DNA of 9,798 bases from Candidatus Staskawiczbacteria bacterium (GCA_943357015.1 CALRFZ010000026.1:1-9798); one strand, 5' to 3'. Positions 1 through 6,629 are shown, numbered from the stretch's first letter. A program made the numbers and translations. Notes: a model not told the origin generated them from the sequence alone.

Positions 1-1
1 T

Positions 2-2620
2 TTATTCTTTCAAGCACGCTCCTGATGCTACTTTATCGCCTTCTTCTAGGCGCATAATTCTGACGCCCTGAGTTGCTCTGCCAAGTTGAGAAATGGATTT
101 GGTGGCGGTGCGGATTACCTGACCTTGTTGAGAAATAACAATTAAATCTTCGTCGTCGGCCGAATCATCTAAGATAGATGACATAATAATATTGCCGGTT
201 TTGCTGGTAATTTTGGCGGTTTTAATTCCCGCGCCCCCGCGCCCCTGAACTTTGTATTGACCAACTTCGGTTCTTTTGCCATAGCCATTATCCATAACCA
301 CCAATAAATATTGTTTAACTGGTTTACCTGATTCAGTCTGAGTTTTAGTAACCTTAGATATAACATCCATACCCACTACTTCGTCGCCTTTTTTTAGGCG
401 AATACCTTTAACTCCGGCAGCGCTACGCCCCATTGGTCGAATGTCTTTTTCGGTAAATCTAATCGCGGCCCCACTTTTTGTCACCAAAACCAAATCGTCT
501 ATACCGCTGGTTTTGACTACCTTTTTAACTAAATCGCCCTTTTCTAAATTGATGGCAATAATACCGCTTTTTCTGACGTTTTCAAATTCATCCAGTAAGG
601 TTTTTTTAATTCGGCCATTTTTAGTTACCATTACCAAAAATTTCTCGGCTCTTTGCTCGCCAGCCTTAACTTTTTGCATTGGCACTAAAGACAAAACCTT
701 TTCTTCAGTTGAAATTTCTAAAAAATTCATCAAACCTCGGCCTCGAGCCACGCGCGTGCCTTCGGGAATTTCATAAACCTGGGTTTGAAACACTTTGCCA
801 GAATCGGTAAAAAATAGTAAATTATCGTGAGTATTGGCGGTCAAAAAATGCTCTACAATATCTTCTTGCATAGTTTTCATACCCATAATACCCTTGCCCC
901 CGCGTTTTTGAATTTTGTAAGTGGCTGGATTAATTCTTTTAATGTAACCGCCGGTAGTTAAAGTCACCATAGTTTCTTCTAATGGCACCAAATCAATTTC
1001 GGTAATTTCACCTAATTTACCTTTAACAACTCTAGTTCGGCGTTTGTCGCCAAATCTTTCTTTTAAATTGCTCAATTCTTTAACAATCAAGCCTTTTAAT
1101 TTTTCTGGACTCTTTAAAATTTCCAGCAATTCTTTAATTCTTTCTAAAATTGCCTTTAATTCTTCTTCTATTTTTAAGCGTTCCAAACCAGCTAAAGTTT
1201 GCAAGCGCATTTCTAAAATTGCCACAGCCTGCCTATCGGTTAGTTTAAACTTTGCAATTAAATTAACCTTAGCTTCGTCTTTATCCGCCGAACTTCTGAT
1301 AGTTTTTATAACCGCATCAATATTGTTTAATGCAATCATTAAGCCTTCCAAAATATGGGCGCGATCTTTGCACTTTTCTAATTCAAATTTAGTGCGCCTA
1401 GTAATAACTTCTTGGCGATGCTTAATAAAATACTTTAAAACATCAGAAATTGATAGAATTTCTGGCTGAATACCATCTACCAATGCCAATAAATTTAAGT
1501 GAAAGGTTTTTTGTAAATTAGTGTATTGGTATAACCGATTTAAAATCCGCTGAGATTGATATCCGCGCTTTACATCAATAACAATTCGCATACCTTCGCG
1601 GTCAGACAAATCTTTAATATCGCGAATTCCTTCTACCTTTTTTTCCGATACTAGTTCAGCCATTGCTTCTACTAATTCAGACTTTAAAACTTGATAAGGA
1701 ATTTCAGTGATGATAATTTGTTCGGAATCATCTTTGCGGGTTTCTACTTCGGCCTTGCCACGCATAATAATTGAACCTTTGCCCTGTGAATAAGCTGAAA
1801 TAATTTCTTTTTGGTCGTAAATTATGCCCCCAGTTGGAAAATCTGGACCTTGAATGAATTGAAATAAATCTGGAGTTTCAGCTTTTGGGTGATCAAGTAA
1901 ATATACAATCGCGTCAATTAATTCTGATAAATTATGAGGCGGAATGTTAGTTGCCATACCTACGGCAATACCCAATGACCCATTGAGTAATAACTGAGGT
2001 AGTGGTGAAGGTAGGACAGTGGGCTCGCGTTTTGTCCCATCATAGTTATCCATAAAGTTTACCGTGTCCATATCAATGTCTTCCATCATTGCTTCTCCAA
2101 TTTTTGATAATCTGGCTTCGGTGTATCGGGAAGCGGCCGCACCATCGCCGTCAATGGATCCAAAGTTTCCTTGGGGGGCCACTAAAGGGTAACGCAAGTT
2201 AAAATCCTGCGCCATTCTGGTTAAACTGTCATAAATTGCCATATCGCCGTGCGGATGATATTTGGCCATCACTTCTCCCACCACTGCCGCGCATTTTCTA
2301 AATTTTGCCGAAGATGATAACCCAAGTTCATTCATTGCAAATAAAATTTTGCGATGCACGGGTTTTAATCCATCGCGAACATCGGGCAGGGCGCGGGCAA
2401 CAATTACAGACATTGCATAATCAATGTATGATTCTTTAAGTTCATCGACAATTTCTCGTTTAACAACATTACCAATGGCGTTTGTGCCTGGGTCAGAATC
2501 AGTGGCTTTGCGAACGGCTTTTTTTACCACGCCAGAGCCTTGCTTGTCGGCGGGTTTGATGTCTTCTGATTCAATCTCATCTTGCTCAATTTTTTCTTCT
2601 TTTTCTTCGTCTTTGGACAT
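2..2620 (-). CDS. gyrA: DNA gyrase subunit A
   Basis: Breakage-reunion subunit of DNA gyrase, which with GyrB introduces negative supercoils using ATP. The 872-aa product is full length (E. coli GyrA has 875). After a charged, acidic N-terminal extension of about 50 residues comes the conserved core (ESYIDYAMSVIVARALPDVR, about 63-82). The quinolone pocket is YHPHGDMAIYD (121-131) and the catalytic tyrosine is Tyr166 in SRYTEARL. The C-terminal DNA-wrapping beta-pinwheel (about 545-870) has a GyrA box QKRGGKG at 571-577, which favours GyrA over ParC, and further blade motifs such as GRSAAGVKGI and QGRGGAGIK. The position equivalent to E. coli Ser83 is Met127, while the Asp87 equivalent is kept as Asp131. 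The ATG has no Shine-Dalgarno. The PsbP-like gene lies 40 bp upstream on the same strand, so co-transcription is possible. gyrB is not in the window. Confidence 0.97.
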   Translation of the reverse strand: MSKDEEKEEKIEQDEIESEDIKPADKQGSGVVKKAVRKATDSDPGTNAIGNVVKREIVDELKESYIDYAMSVIVARALPDVRDGLKPVHRKILFAMNELGLSSSAKFRKCAAVVGEVMAKYHPHGDMAIYDSLTRMAQDFNLRYPLVAPQGNFGSIDGDGAAASRYTEARLSKIGEAMMEDIDMDTVNFMDNYDGTKREPTVLPSPLPQLLLNGSLGIAVGMATNIPPHNLSELIDAIVYLLDHPKAETPDLFQFIQGPDFPTGGIIYDQKEIISAYSQGKGSIIMRGKAEVETRKDDSEQIIITEIPYQVLKSELVEAMAELVSEKKVEGIRDIKDLSDREGMRIVIDVKRGYQSQRILNRLYQYTNLQKTFHLNLLALVDGIQPEILSISDVLKYFIKHRQEVITRRTKFELEKCKDRAHILEGLMIALNNIDAVIKTIRSSADKDEAKVNLIAKFKLTDRQAVAILEMRLQTLAGLERLKIEEELKAILERIKELLEILKSPEKLKGLIVKELSNLKERFGDKRRTRVVKGKLGEITEIDLVPLEETMVTLTTGGYIKRINPATYKIQKRGGKGIMGMKTMQEDIVEHFLTANTHDNLLFFTDSGKVFQTQVYEIPEGTRVARGRGLMNFLEISTEEKVLSLVPMQKVKAGEQRAEKFLVMVTKNGRIKKTLLDEFENVRKSGIIAINLEKGDLVKKVVKTSGIDDLVLVTKSGAAIRFTEKDIRPMGRSAAGVKGIRLKKGDEVVGMDVISKVTKTQTESGKPVKQYLLVVMDNGYGKRTEVGQYKVQGRGGAGIKTAKITSKTGNIIMSSILDDSADDEDLIVISQQGQVIRTATKSISQLGRATQGVRIMRLEEGDKVASGACLKE

Positions 2621-2660
2621 AATAACTAATTTTTAATTTTTAAAATAATTTTTCAATGAT

Positions 2661-3266
2661 TTAATTGGTGAATTTGAAGGTGGAAAGGATTTTTAAAATT
2701 GTTTCTCTATTAGAAAGATATGGTGGGTTAGCTGTTACAAACATACCTATTGCAATATCACCAAATTGTTTACCAGCAATAGCCCATTCCTCATAACCAA
2801 TACCCTTAACACCATTATCCACATCATGGCACACATCAAACTGTTTATTTCCAATTTCAATTTTTTCATATCCCTGTTCACACATACCTCCAAAACCCTG
2901 ACCATAATCTATTTGAACAATACCTTCATTGCCACTAAAAATTACACTTTTAATTGAATCTCCATTAATGCCACTATCATCTAATTTCCAGTCAGGGGGA
3001 TATTGTAAGCTAAATTTTCCCTTGTCGCTAGTATAAGTTTTCCATTCAGTAGTTTTGTCTTCCGTGGTACTGGGTAATATTTTACTTAAATCTGGTAAGT
3101 CTATTTTAGGCAAGTCAATGGATTTTACTGATTGACCAATTTTAGAAATGCCAATCATAGAATCTTTAACCCAAAAATAACCCATTGCCAAAGTTGCAAT
3201 TACAACGACTACCACAATAATAGCAATTTTTTGTTTTTCTGAAAGACTCTGGAGTTTTTTAAGCAT
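2661..3266 (-). CDS. membrane-anchored PsbP-like protein
   Basis: Probable extracytoplasmic protein of 201 aa held in the membrane by one N-terminal segment (about residues 13-32, IAIIVVVVVIATLAMGYFWV), preceded by a short Lys-containing stretch consistent with an inside N-terminus. A linker rich in Asp, Leu, Pro and Lys (45-66) leads to a globular domain (about 74-199). This opens with WKTYTSDKGKFSLQYPPDWK and ends with ILKILSTFKF, the start and finish seen in PsbP-like domains of many bacterial hypothetical proteins. I recognise the pattern by eye, not by search. Cys129 and Cys146 could form a disulfide outside the membrane. No catalytic motif is visible and no substrate can be inferred. 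The ATG lacks a Shine-Dalgarno. The gene lies between the hydrolase gene and gyrA on the same strand, with the long inverted repeat just upstream. Confidence 0.8.
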   Translation of the reverse strand: MLKKLQSLSEKQKIAIIVVVVVIATLAMGYFWVKDSMIGISKIGQSVKSIDLPKIDLPDLSKILPSTTEDKTTEWKTYTSDKGKFSLQYPPDWKLDDSGINGDSIKSVIFSGNEGIVQIDYGQGFGGMCEQGYEKIEIGNKQFDVCHDVDNGVKGIGYEEWAIAGKQFGDIAIGMFVTANPPYLSNRETILKILSTFKFTN

Positions 3267-3277
3267 AACGTGAATTC

Positions 3278-3407
3278 GAAATTTACAATTTGAAATTTGA
3301 AATCAATTTGAAATTACTAAATTTGAAATATTTAAAACTTATCGCATTTTCAAATTCAAATATCTTAATATTGAAATATTGATTTCAAATTTCAAATTGT
3401 AAATTTC
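3278..3407. repeat. long A+T inverted repeat, 30-bp perfect arms
   Basis: The left arm (3278-3307) begins GAAATTTACAATTTG and the right arm (3378-3407) is its exact reverse complement over all 30 bases. A few more outward pairs follow beyond one mismatch. The 70-bp interior is also A+T rich and repeats short TTTGAAAT/ATTTCAAA words. It starts 3 bp after the hydrolase stop on the minus strand and ends 11 bp before the PsbP-like start, so a read-through transcript would fold a long hairpin between the two genes. It could act as a transcript end, an RNA-stability structure or a mobile-repeat remnant. It has no G+C-rich stem or T tract, so it is not a classical intrinsic terminator. Confidence 0.95.
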
Positions 3408-3410
3408 AAA

Positions 3411-4070
3411 TTAGTTTTGCAGTACCACTACTTCCATTGCTCCTTCTTTTGGTAGTGCGCTTTGTTTGATGGTTAATTTATCAACTGGCGTTATGTCTTT
3501 TTTGCCCATTGCTTTTAAGAACTTTTCTACTTCGTCTAATTCCACTTTTAATTTTGGTAGGGCATAGTGCATTGGAATAACAATCTTAGGTTCAATTTGA
3601 CCGATAACTTTAGAGGCTTCCGACGAATCAATCGTGTATTTTCCGCCGACTGGGATCATTAAAATATCCACTTTACCAATTAATTCTAATTGTTCATCGG
3701 TTAATTGCTTTTGCCCAAAGTCTCCCAAGTGACAAAACCGAATGTCTTCAGCTTCTATGGTATAGATTGTATTTCTGCCTCGCTCTTTGCCCAAACTATC
3801 ATCGTGAAATGAGTCAACGCCCTGCACAAAAACTCCCTTAACCTCATATTCGCCGGGATTTTCTATTACAAATGGTTCACCTTTTACATCACCAACATTA
3901 TTATGATCATCGTGACCGTGACTTGATAAAACAATATCAGCCGAAAAATTCGGGACTTTTAACCCAATTTTTTCGTCAAACGGATCAATAACAATGCTTG
4001 CCTCGTGATCTTTGCCGTTAGAAACTGTAATTTGAAAACAGGATTGCCCCGCCCAAGTAATTTTAGCCAT
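3411..4070 (-). CDS. metallo-beta-lactamase-fold hydrolase (COG2220 / UlaG-like)
   Basis: Predicted cytosolic metal-dependent hydrolase of 219 aa, the usual length of short COG2220 proteins. The N-terminus MAKITWAGQSCFQI is typical of that group. The metal-binding motif HGHDDH lies at 51-56 (His51, His53, Asp55, His56). Further candidate ligands are His114 and Asp117 in CHLGD, and His168 in PMHY. His89 in DSFHD is another conserved-looking histidine. There is no signal peptide or extra domain. The family includes UlaG-like lactonases and many uncharacterised proteins, and the sequence alone does not show the substrate; beta-lactam resistance should not be assumed. No Shine-Dalgarno precedes the ATG. 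The gene is flanked by two large A+T inverted repeats, one after its stop and one before its start, and is probably first in a minus-strand run toward gyrA. Confidence 0.9.
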   Translation of the reverse strand: MAKITWAGQSCFQITVSNGKDHEASIVIDPFDEKIGLKVPNFSADIVLSSHGHDDHNNVGDVKGEPFVIENPGEYEVKGVFVQGVDSFHDDSLGKERGRNTIYTIEAEDIRFCHLGDFGQKQLTDEQLELIGKVDILMIPVGGKYTIDSSEASKVIGQIEPKIVIPMHYALPKLKVELDEVEKFLKAMGKKDITPVDKLTIKQSALPKEGAMEVVVLQN

Positions 4071-4087
4071 AAATTAATTCAAAATAA

Positions 4088-4167
4088 TAAATTTAAAATT
4101 TAAAAACAATTTAAAAGTATTAATTTAAAATTTTAAATTAAATAATTGTTTTTAAATTTTAAATTTA
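4088..4167. repeat. nested A+T inverted repeat upstream of the hydrolase gene
   Basis: Perfect 24-bp arms at 4088-4111 (TAAATTTAAAATTTAAAAAC...) and 4144-4167 enclose a separate perfect 22-bp palindrome at 4120-4141 (TTAATTTAAAA and its complement). The segment is almost entirely A and T. It begins 17 bp upstream of the hydrolase start codon, so it must contain or overlap that gene's promoter. No convincing -35/-10 pair could be singled out in such sequence. It also lies in the divergent gap before the plus-strand 67-aa gene. The words differ from those of the 3278-3407 repeat but the size and layout are similar. Confidence 0.93.
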
Positions 4168-4220
4168 GATTTTGAAATTATTGCCCTATTTTATCACAAT
4201 CATTTTTTTGTTACAACACC

Positions 4221-4248
4221 TTGATTTTATTGATTTATATTGTATGAT
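4221..4248 (+). promoter_or_regulatory. sigma70-type promoter of the 67-aa gene
   Basis: TTGATT at 4221-4226 and TATGAT at 4243-4248 are separated by 16 bp. Transcription would start near 4255, leaving a leader of about 37 nt before the start codon at 4292. Confidence 0.6.
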
Positions 4249-4280
4249 AAAAGAAAAATTTGTTACCCAGTATTCTTTTT

Positions 4281-4285
4281 GGAGA
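4281..4285 (+). promoter_or_regulatory. Shine-Dalgarno that sets the start of the 67-aa gene
   Basis: GGAGA lies 6 bp before the ATG at 4292. It supports that ATG over the upstream in-frame ATG at 4172, which lies before the predicted promoter. It is the clearest Shine-Dalgarno in the window. Confidence 0.7.
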
Positions 4286-4291
4286 TTTGTA

Positions 4292-4495
4292 ATGGAGCAA
4301 AAATGGGTTGTGGTGATTAGTTTTGATGGATGTACATATAACGTTTTTGGAGACTTTAATTCAAGAGGATTAGCTCACGAGTGGCTTTATAAAAACGGAT
4401 GGCAAAAATCAGTGCCTGAAGTTACTAGGGACACTTGGAGAAAGTATGCGACTCAGGAGTTTGCCATAGTACTTCCTTTAGAAGTACCAAGTTAA
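4292..4495 (+). CDS. small orphan protein, 67 aa
   Basis: Small soluble protein without a recognised family. The chosen ATG has a good Shine-Dalgarno and lies downstream of a plausible promoter. The in-frame extension back to 4172 would add about 40 hydrophobic residues but starts upstream of that promoter. The protein begins MEQKWVVVISFDGCTYNVFG and has a probable beta-strand start (WVVVISF), a central aromatic stretch (HEWLYKNGWQK) and a beta-like end (FAIVLPLEV). It has one cysteine (Cys14) and no membrane segment. An intrinsic terminator begins 3 bp after the stop, so promoter, leader, gene and terminator form a complete single-gene unit of about 320 bp. No function can be assigned. The intact signals argue that it is a real gene. 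Confidence 0.75.
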   Translation: MEQKWVVVISFDGCTYNVFGDFNSRGLAHEWLYKNGWQKSVPEVTRDTWRKYATQEFAIVLPLEVPS

Positions 4496-4498
4496 AAC

Positions 4499-4536
4499 AA
4501 AATCCCAGCAAACAAGTTGCGCTGGGATTTTTTATT
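4499..4536 (+). terminator. intrinsic terminator of the 67-aa gene
   Basis: The stem AATCCCAGC (4501-4509) pairs with GCTGGGATT (4521-4529), extended by two A-T pairs, with an 11-nt loop and then a T-rich tail (TTTTTTATT). It begins just after the stop codon of the 67-aa gene. Confidence 0.92.
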
Positions 4537-4565
4537 CCACCCATAATTCTCAGCAATAACCAATC

Positions 4566-4607
4566 TTACACCCCAAAATCAGACGGTCGTCGATTTTTGG
4601 GGTGTAA
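4566..4607. repeat. palindrome A, overlapping the 3' end of the PaaX/Cas2-like gene
   Basis: The arms TTACACCCCAAAA (4566-4578) and TTTTGGGGTGTAA (4595-4607) are perfect 13-bp complements around a GACGGTCGTC core. On the minus strand the palindrome encodes the last residues of the PaaX/Cas2-like protein and contains its TGA stop. Neither strand has a T tract after it, so a simple terminator role is unlikely. The inner 32 bp match palindrome B (5171-5202) at 25 positions. Confidence 0.92.
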
Positions 4608-5139
4608 ACAATTCTTTAAAATCATTGTCATCAATCATCTTTTCTATTACTAAAAATCTAATATCCCCACTAAAATCACTACGCCAAAGCTTTAGCAAGC
4701 AAAGAAGTTCTTTTTCGATATCATACGGAATAATCCAGATACTGTGTTGTAATTCCCTAAAACCAATCAGTTTTAATTCTTTTCTCAGAAAATTTCTTTG
4801 ATACCTTTTTGCCTCAGGAACATCAAAAATAACTGCTCGCCATTTGCCATCCCATTTTTTGGCTCTTTTTTTATCTTCAATAATACTTCGTATAATTTCT
4901 ATTCTACCCTTGTTGCTTATGTAAAAAACATTATTTTTTACAGCAAAATACGGACTGCGTTTTATATTATGCATCCTTCGATACATATAATTTTTACTAT
5001 AGCCTCCATATAAATTGACACCATATTGGCGAACCAACTCTTTGGGATCAAAAATTACCATAACACTTATTTCAAGTAAATCCTGTGATTTATTTTTTAA
5101 AAACATTAATATATCGTAAGTAAAAGATTTTTCTTTCAT
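4579..5139 (-). CDS. PaaX-like regulator with Cas2-like C-terminal domain
   Basis: A 186-aa protein built like the PaaX family. The N-terminal half (about 1-90) looks like a winged helix-turn-helix region (LVRQYGVNLYGGYSKNYMYR, then a basic stretch and FYISNKGRIEI). The C-terminal half (about 98-178) is Cas2-like: WRAVIFDVPEAKR with Asp106 at the position of the Cas2 active-site Asp, then LRKELKLIGFRELQHSIWI. Such proteins are often labelled Cas2, but no cas1, other cas gene or CRISPR repeat is present, so a DNA-binding regulator or a stand-alone Cas2-fold nuclease is more likely. No Shine-Dalgarno is seen. The last residues (TPQKSTTV) and the TGA stop lie inside palindrome A, and related palindrome B lies about 30 bp upstream of the start. 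That position suits autoregulation, and it would also suit a small mobile unit. The gene is divergent from the S1 gene. Confidence 0.85.
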   Translation of the reverse strand: MKEKSFTYDILMFLKNKSQDLLEISVMVIFDPKELVRQYGVNLYGGYSKNYMYRRMHNIKRSPYFAVKNNVFYISNKGRIEIIRSIIEDKKRAKKWDGKWRAVIFDVPEAKRYQRNFLRKELKLIGFRELQHSIWIIPYDIEKELLCLLKLWRSDFSGDIRFLVIEKMIDDNDFKELFTPQKSTTV

Positions 5140-5169
5140 ATTATAAACTTATTTAATAAAATTTATTTT

Positions 5170-5203
5170 ACTCCAAAAAGTGACGGCCGTCACTTTTTGG
5201 GGT
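5170..5203. repeat. palindrome B, upstream of the PaaX/Cas2-like gene
   Basis: The 28-bp palindrome is perfect: CCAAAAAGTGACGG (5173-5186) and its exact complement (5187-5200). It extends to 34 bp with one T/G mismatch. The core GACGGCCGTC and the outer CCAAAA/TTTTTGGGG match palindrome A. It lies about 30 bp upstream of the PaaX/Cas2-like start, where an operator would be. A T run follows on the plus strand, so it could terminate plus-strand transcription, but no plus-strand gene ends here. Confidence 0.95.
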
Positions 5204-5325
5204 TTTTCTGATAAAAATGGATTATTGGTTTAAAGTTGGGTGGGCTAAATAATTATTAATCTTATCTGTATTTTTATATTTTCATAGATTAATAATATTT
5301 GGTGGCACATAAAGTTATATACATA

Positions 5326-5354
5326 TTGCACATTATTGCAAAATAATGTAGTAT
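5326..5354 (+). promoter_or_regulatory. promoter of the S1 gene with an inverted repeat in the spacer
   Basis: TTGCAC (5326-5331) and TAGTAT (5349-5354) are 17 bp apart. An 8-bp perfect inverted repeat, ACATTATT-GCAA-AATAATGT (5330-5349), fills the spacer and touches both hexamers, as an operator would. The leader to the ATG at 5418 is about 57 nt. The rest of the 278-bp gap between the PaaX-like and S1 genes shows only A+T-rich DNA, palindrome B and a weak leader hairpin. Confidence 0.6.
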
Positions 5355-5376
5355 TTGTTTTATTATTATTAAAAAG

Positions 5377-5405
5377 CTAGCTGGGAAAATAAATATTCCG
5401 CCTAG
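5377..5405 (+). other. possible leader hairpin of the S1 gene
   Basis: CTAGCTGGGAA (5377-5387) can pair imperfectly with ATTCCGCCTAG (5395-5405) through CTAG and GG/CC blocks, one mismatch and wobble pairs. It lies in the predicted 5' leader, 12 nt before the start codon, where no Shine-Dalgarno exists. A translational control element is possible but weakly supported. Confidence 0.3.
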
Positions 5406-5417
5406 TCAAATAAGTAT

Positions 5418-6590
5418 ATGGAAAAAGATATTAAGCAATCCGCTCCCGCTAAAAATTATGGCGAGGCACGGAAAAATAGTGACTCTGCGCTTCCACCCTC
5501 AATTGGGTCAATCGTAGAAGGTAAGGTTGTAGCACGGGACCGCTCGTCGCTTTTTGTTGATTTGGGTAATCAAGGCACAGGAATAATTTTTGGACGCGAG
5601 TTTTATGAAGTTAAAGATTTAATTAAAACTTTGCAAATTGGAGATATTATTCACGCTAAAATTGTAGAACTAGAAAACGAAGAAGGTTACCGCGAACTTT
5701 CTTTGCAAGATGCGACCAAAGACATTAACTGGCAAAAATTGCGAGAGATGAAAGAAAAAGCCGAAATTGTCAAAGTAAAAATCACAGGAGTTAATAAAGG
5801 AGGATTGTTGACCAATATTAATAATATTCCCGCTTTTTTGCCGGTATCACAATTATCACCAGAAAATTACCCAAGAGTGGTAGATGCTGACAAAGCAAAA
5901 ATTTTAAAGGAGTTACAAAAATTCATTGGCAAAACTTTGGAAGTCAAAGTTTTGGATTTGCTTGCGGAAGAAAATAAATTGATTTTATCGGAAAAAGCCA
6001 AAACTGAACAAGTTACCCGCGCGATTTTAAATAATTATAAAAAAGGAGATATTATAGAAGGTAAAATTACCGGTATTGCGGATTTTGGCGCGTTTATCAG
6101 ATTTCCATTAATTGAATCCGCCTCCGCGGAAAGCTCCGTCGTGACCAAGGATGAAACCATTGAAGGCTTAATCCACATTTCTGAATTAGATTGGCAACTA
6201 GTGCAAAATCCTGCTGAAGTGGTAAAGGTGGGCGAAGCAATCAAGGCCCAGATTATTAACATTAATAATAACCAAGTATTTTTGTCCTTAAAAAGCTTAA
6301 AAGAAAATCCTTGGGAAAAAATTGAGAAAGAATATAAGAAAGGTGATAAAATACAGGGTAAGGTGATTAGTTTTTCTCCATTTGGCGCGTTTGTGGAAGT
6401 TTTGCCAAAAATCAGAGGATTATGTCACATTTCAGAATTTACCGATCAAAAATCTGATGCTAGTGGCGCAGTTAATCAAGATGCTGTAAAAATTATGGAA
6501 AGCTTTTTAAAAGCTGGCCAAACCTACACTTTTGAGGTTTTAACCATTGAACCAAAAGAGCACCGAATGAGTTTAAAATTGGCAAAATAG
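5418..6590 (+). CDS. rpsA: 30S ribosomal protein S1-like protein, four S1 domains
   Basis: RNA-binding protein of 390 aa that probably serves as ribosomal protein S1, helping mRNA bind the small subunit. Four S1 (OB-fold) repeats follow a polar N-terminal tail: about 29-96 (GSIVEGKVVARDRSSLFVDL), 115-193, 209-292 (GDIIEGKITGIADFGAFIRF ... GLIHISEL) and 308-388 (GDKIQGKVISFSPFGAFVEV ... GLCHISEF). E. coli S1 has six domains and 557 aa; the length here is closer to the four-domain S1 homologues of Firmicutes. Domain 3 carries an extra loop (about 231-247) encoded by unusually GC-rich DNA, and domain 4 a shorter Ser/Asp/Ala insert (about 343-356). The start has no Shine-Dalgarno. The gene stands alone with its own promoter and a shared terminator downstream. 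It could instead be a general S1-domain RNA-binding protein, so the symbol is tentative. Confidence 0.85.
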   Translation: MEKDIKQSAPAKNYGEARKNSDSALPPSIGSIVEGKVVARDRSSLFVDLGNQGTGIIFGREFYEVKDLIKTLQIGDIIHAKIVELENEEGYRELSLQDATKDINWQKLREMKEKAEIVKVKITGVNKGGLLTNINNIPAFLPVSQLSPENYPRVVDADKAKILKELQKFIGKTLEVKVLDLLAEENKLILSEKAKTEQVTRAILNNYKKGDIIEGKITGIADFGAFIRFPLIESASAESSVVTKDETIEGLIHISELDWQLVQNPAEVVKVGEAIKAQIININNNQVFLSLKSLKENPWEKIEKEYKKGDKIQGKVISFSPFGAFVEVLPKIRGLCHISEFTDQKSDASGAVNQDAVKIMESFLKAGQTYTFEVLTIEPKEHRMSLKLAK

Positions 6591-6629
6591 TGGTTGAGAT
6601 AGTTGGTAGTGAGTAGTTTGTAGAAAATT

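Noticed and set aside
441..1469. Plus-strand ORFs at 441-776 and 1044-1469
   Set aside because: Both lie fully antisense to conserved gyrA sequence and resemble no protein family.
2661..3266. Lipoprotein assignment for the PsbP-like protein
   Set aside because: No cysteine lies at the end of the N-terminal hydrophobic segment, so a plain membrane anchor fits better.
4172..4291. N-terminal extension of the 67-aa gene to the upstream ATG
   Set aside because: That ATG lies upstream of the predicted promoter and has no Shine-Dalgarno, whereas the ATG at 4292 has a good one.
4435..4653. 72-aa plus-strand ORF
   Set aside because: It overlaps the 67-aa gene in another frame and runs through its terminator and palindrome A; it has no start signals.
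4579..5139. Part of a CRISPR-Cas system, because of the Cas2-like domain
   Set aside because: No cas1 or other cas gene and no repeat-spacer array is present. The N-terminal winged helix points to the PaaX type.
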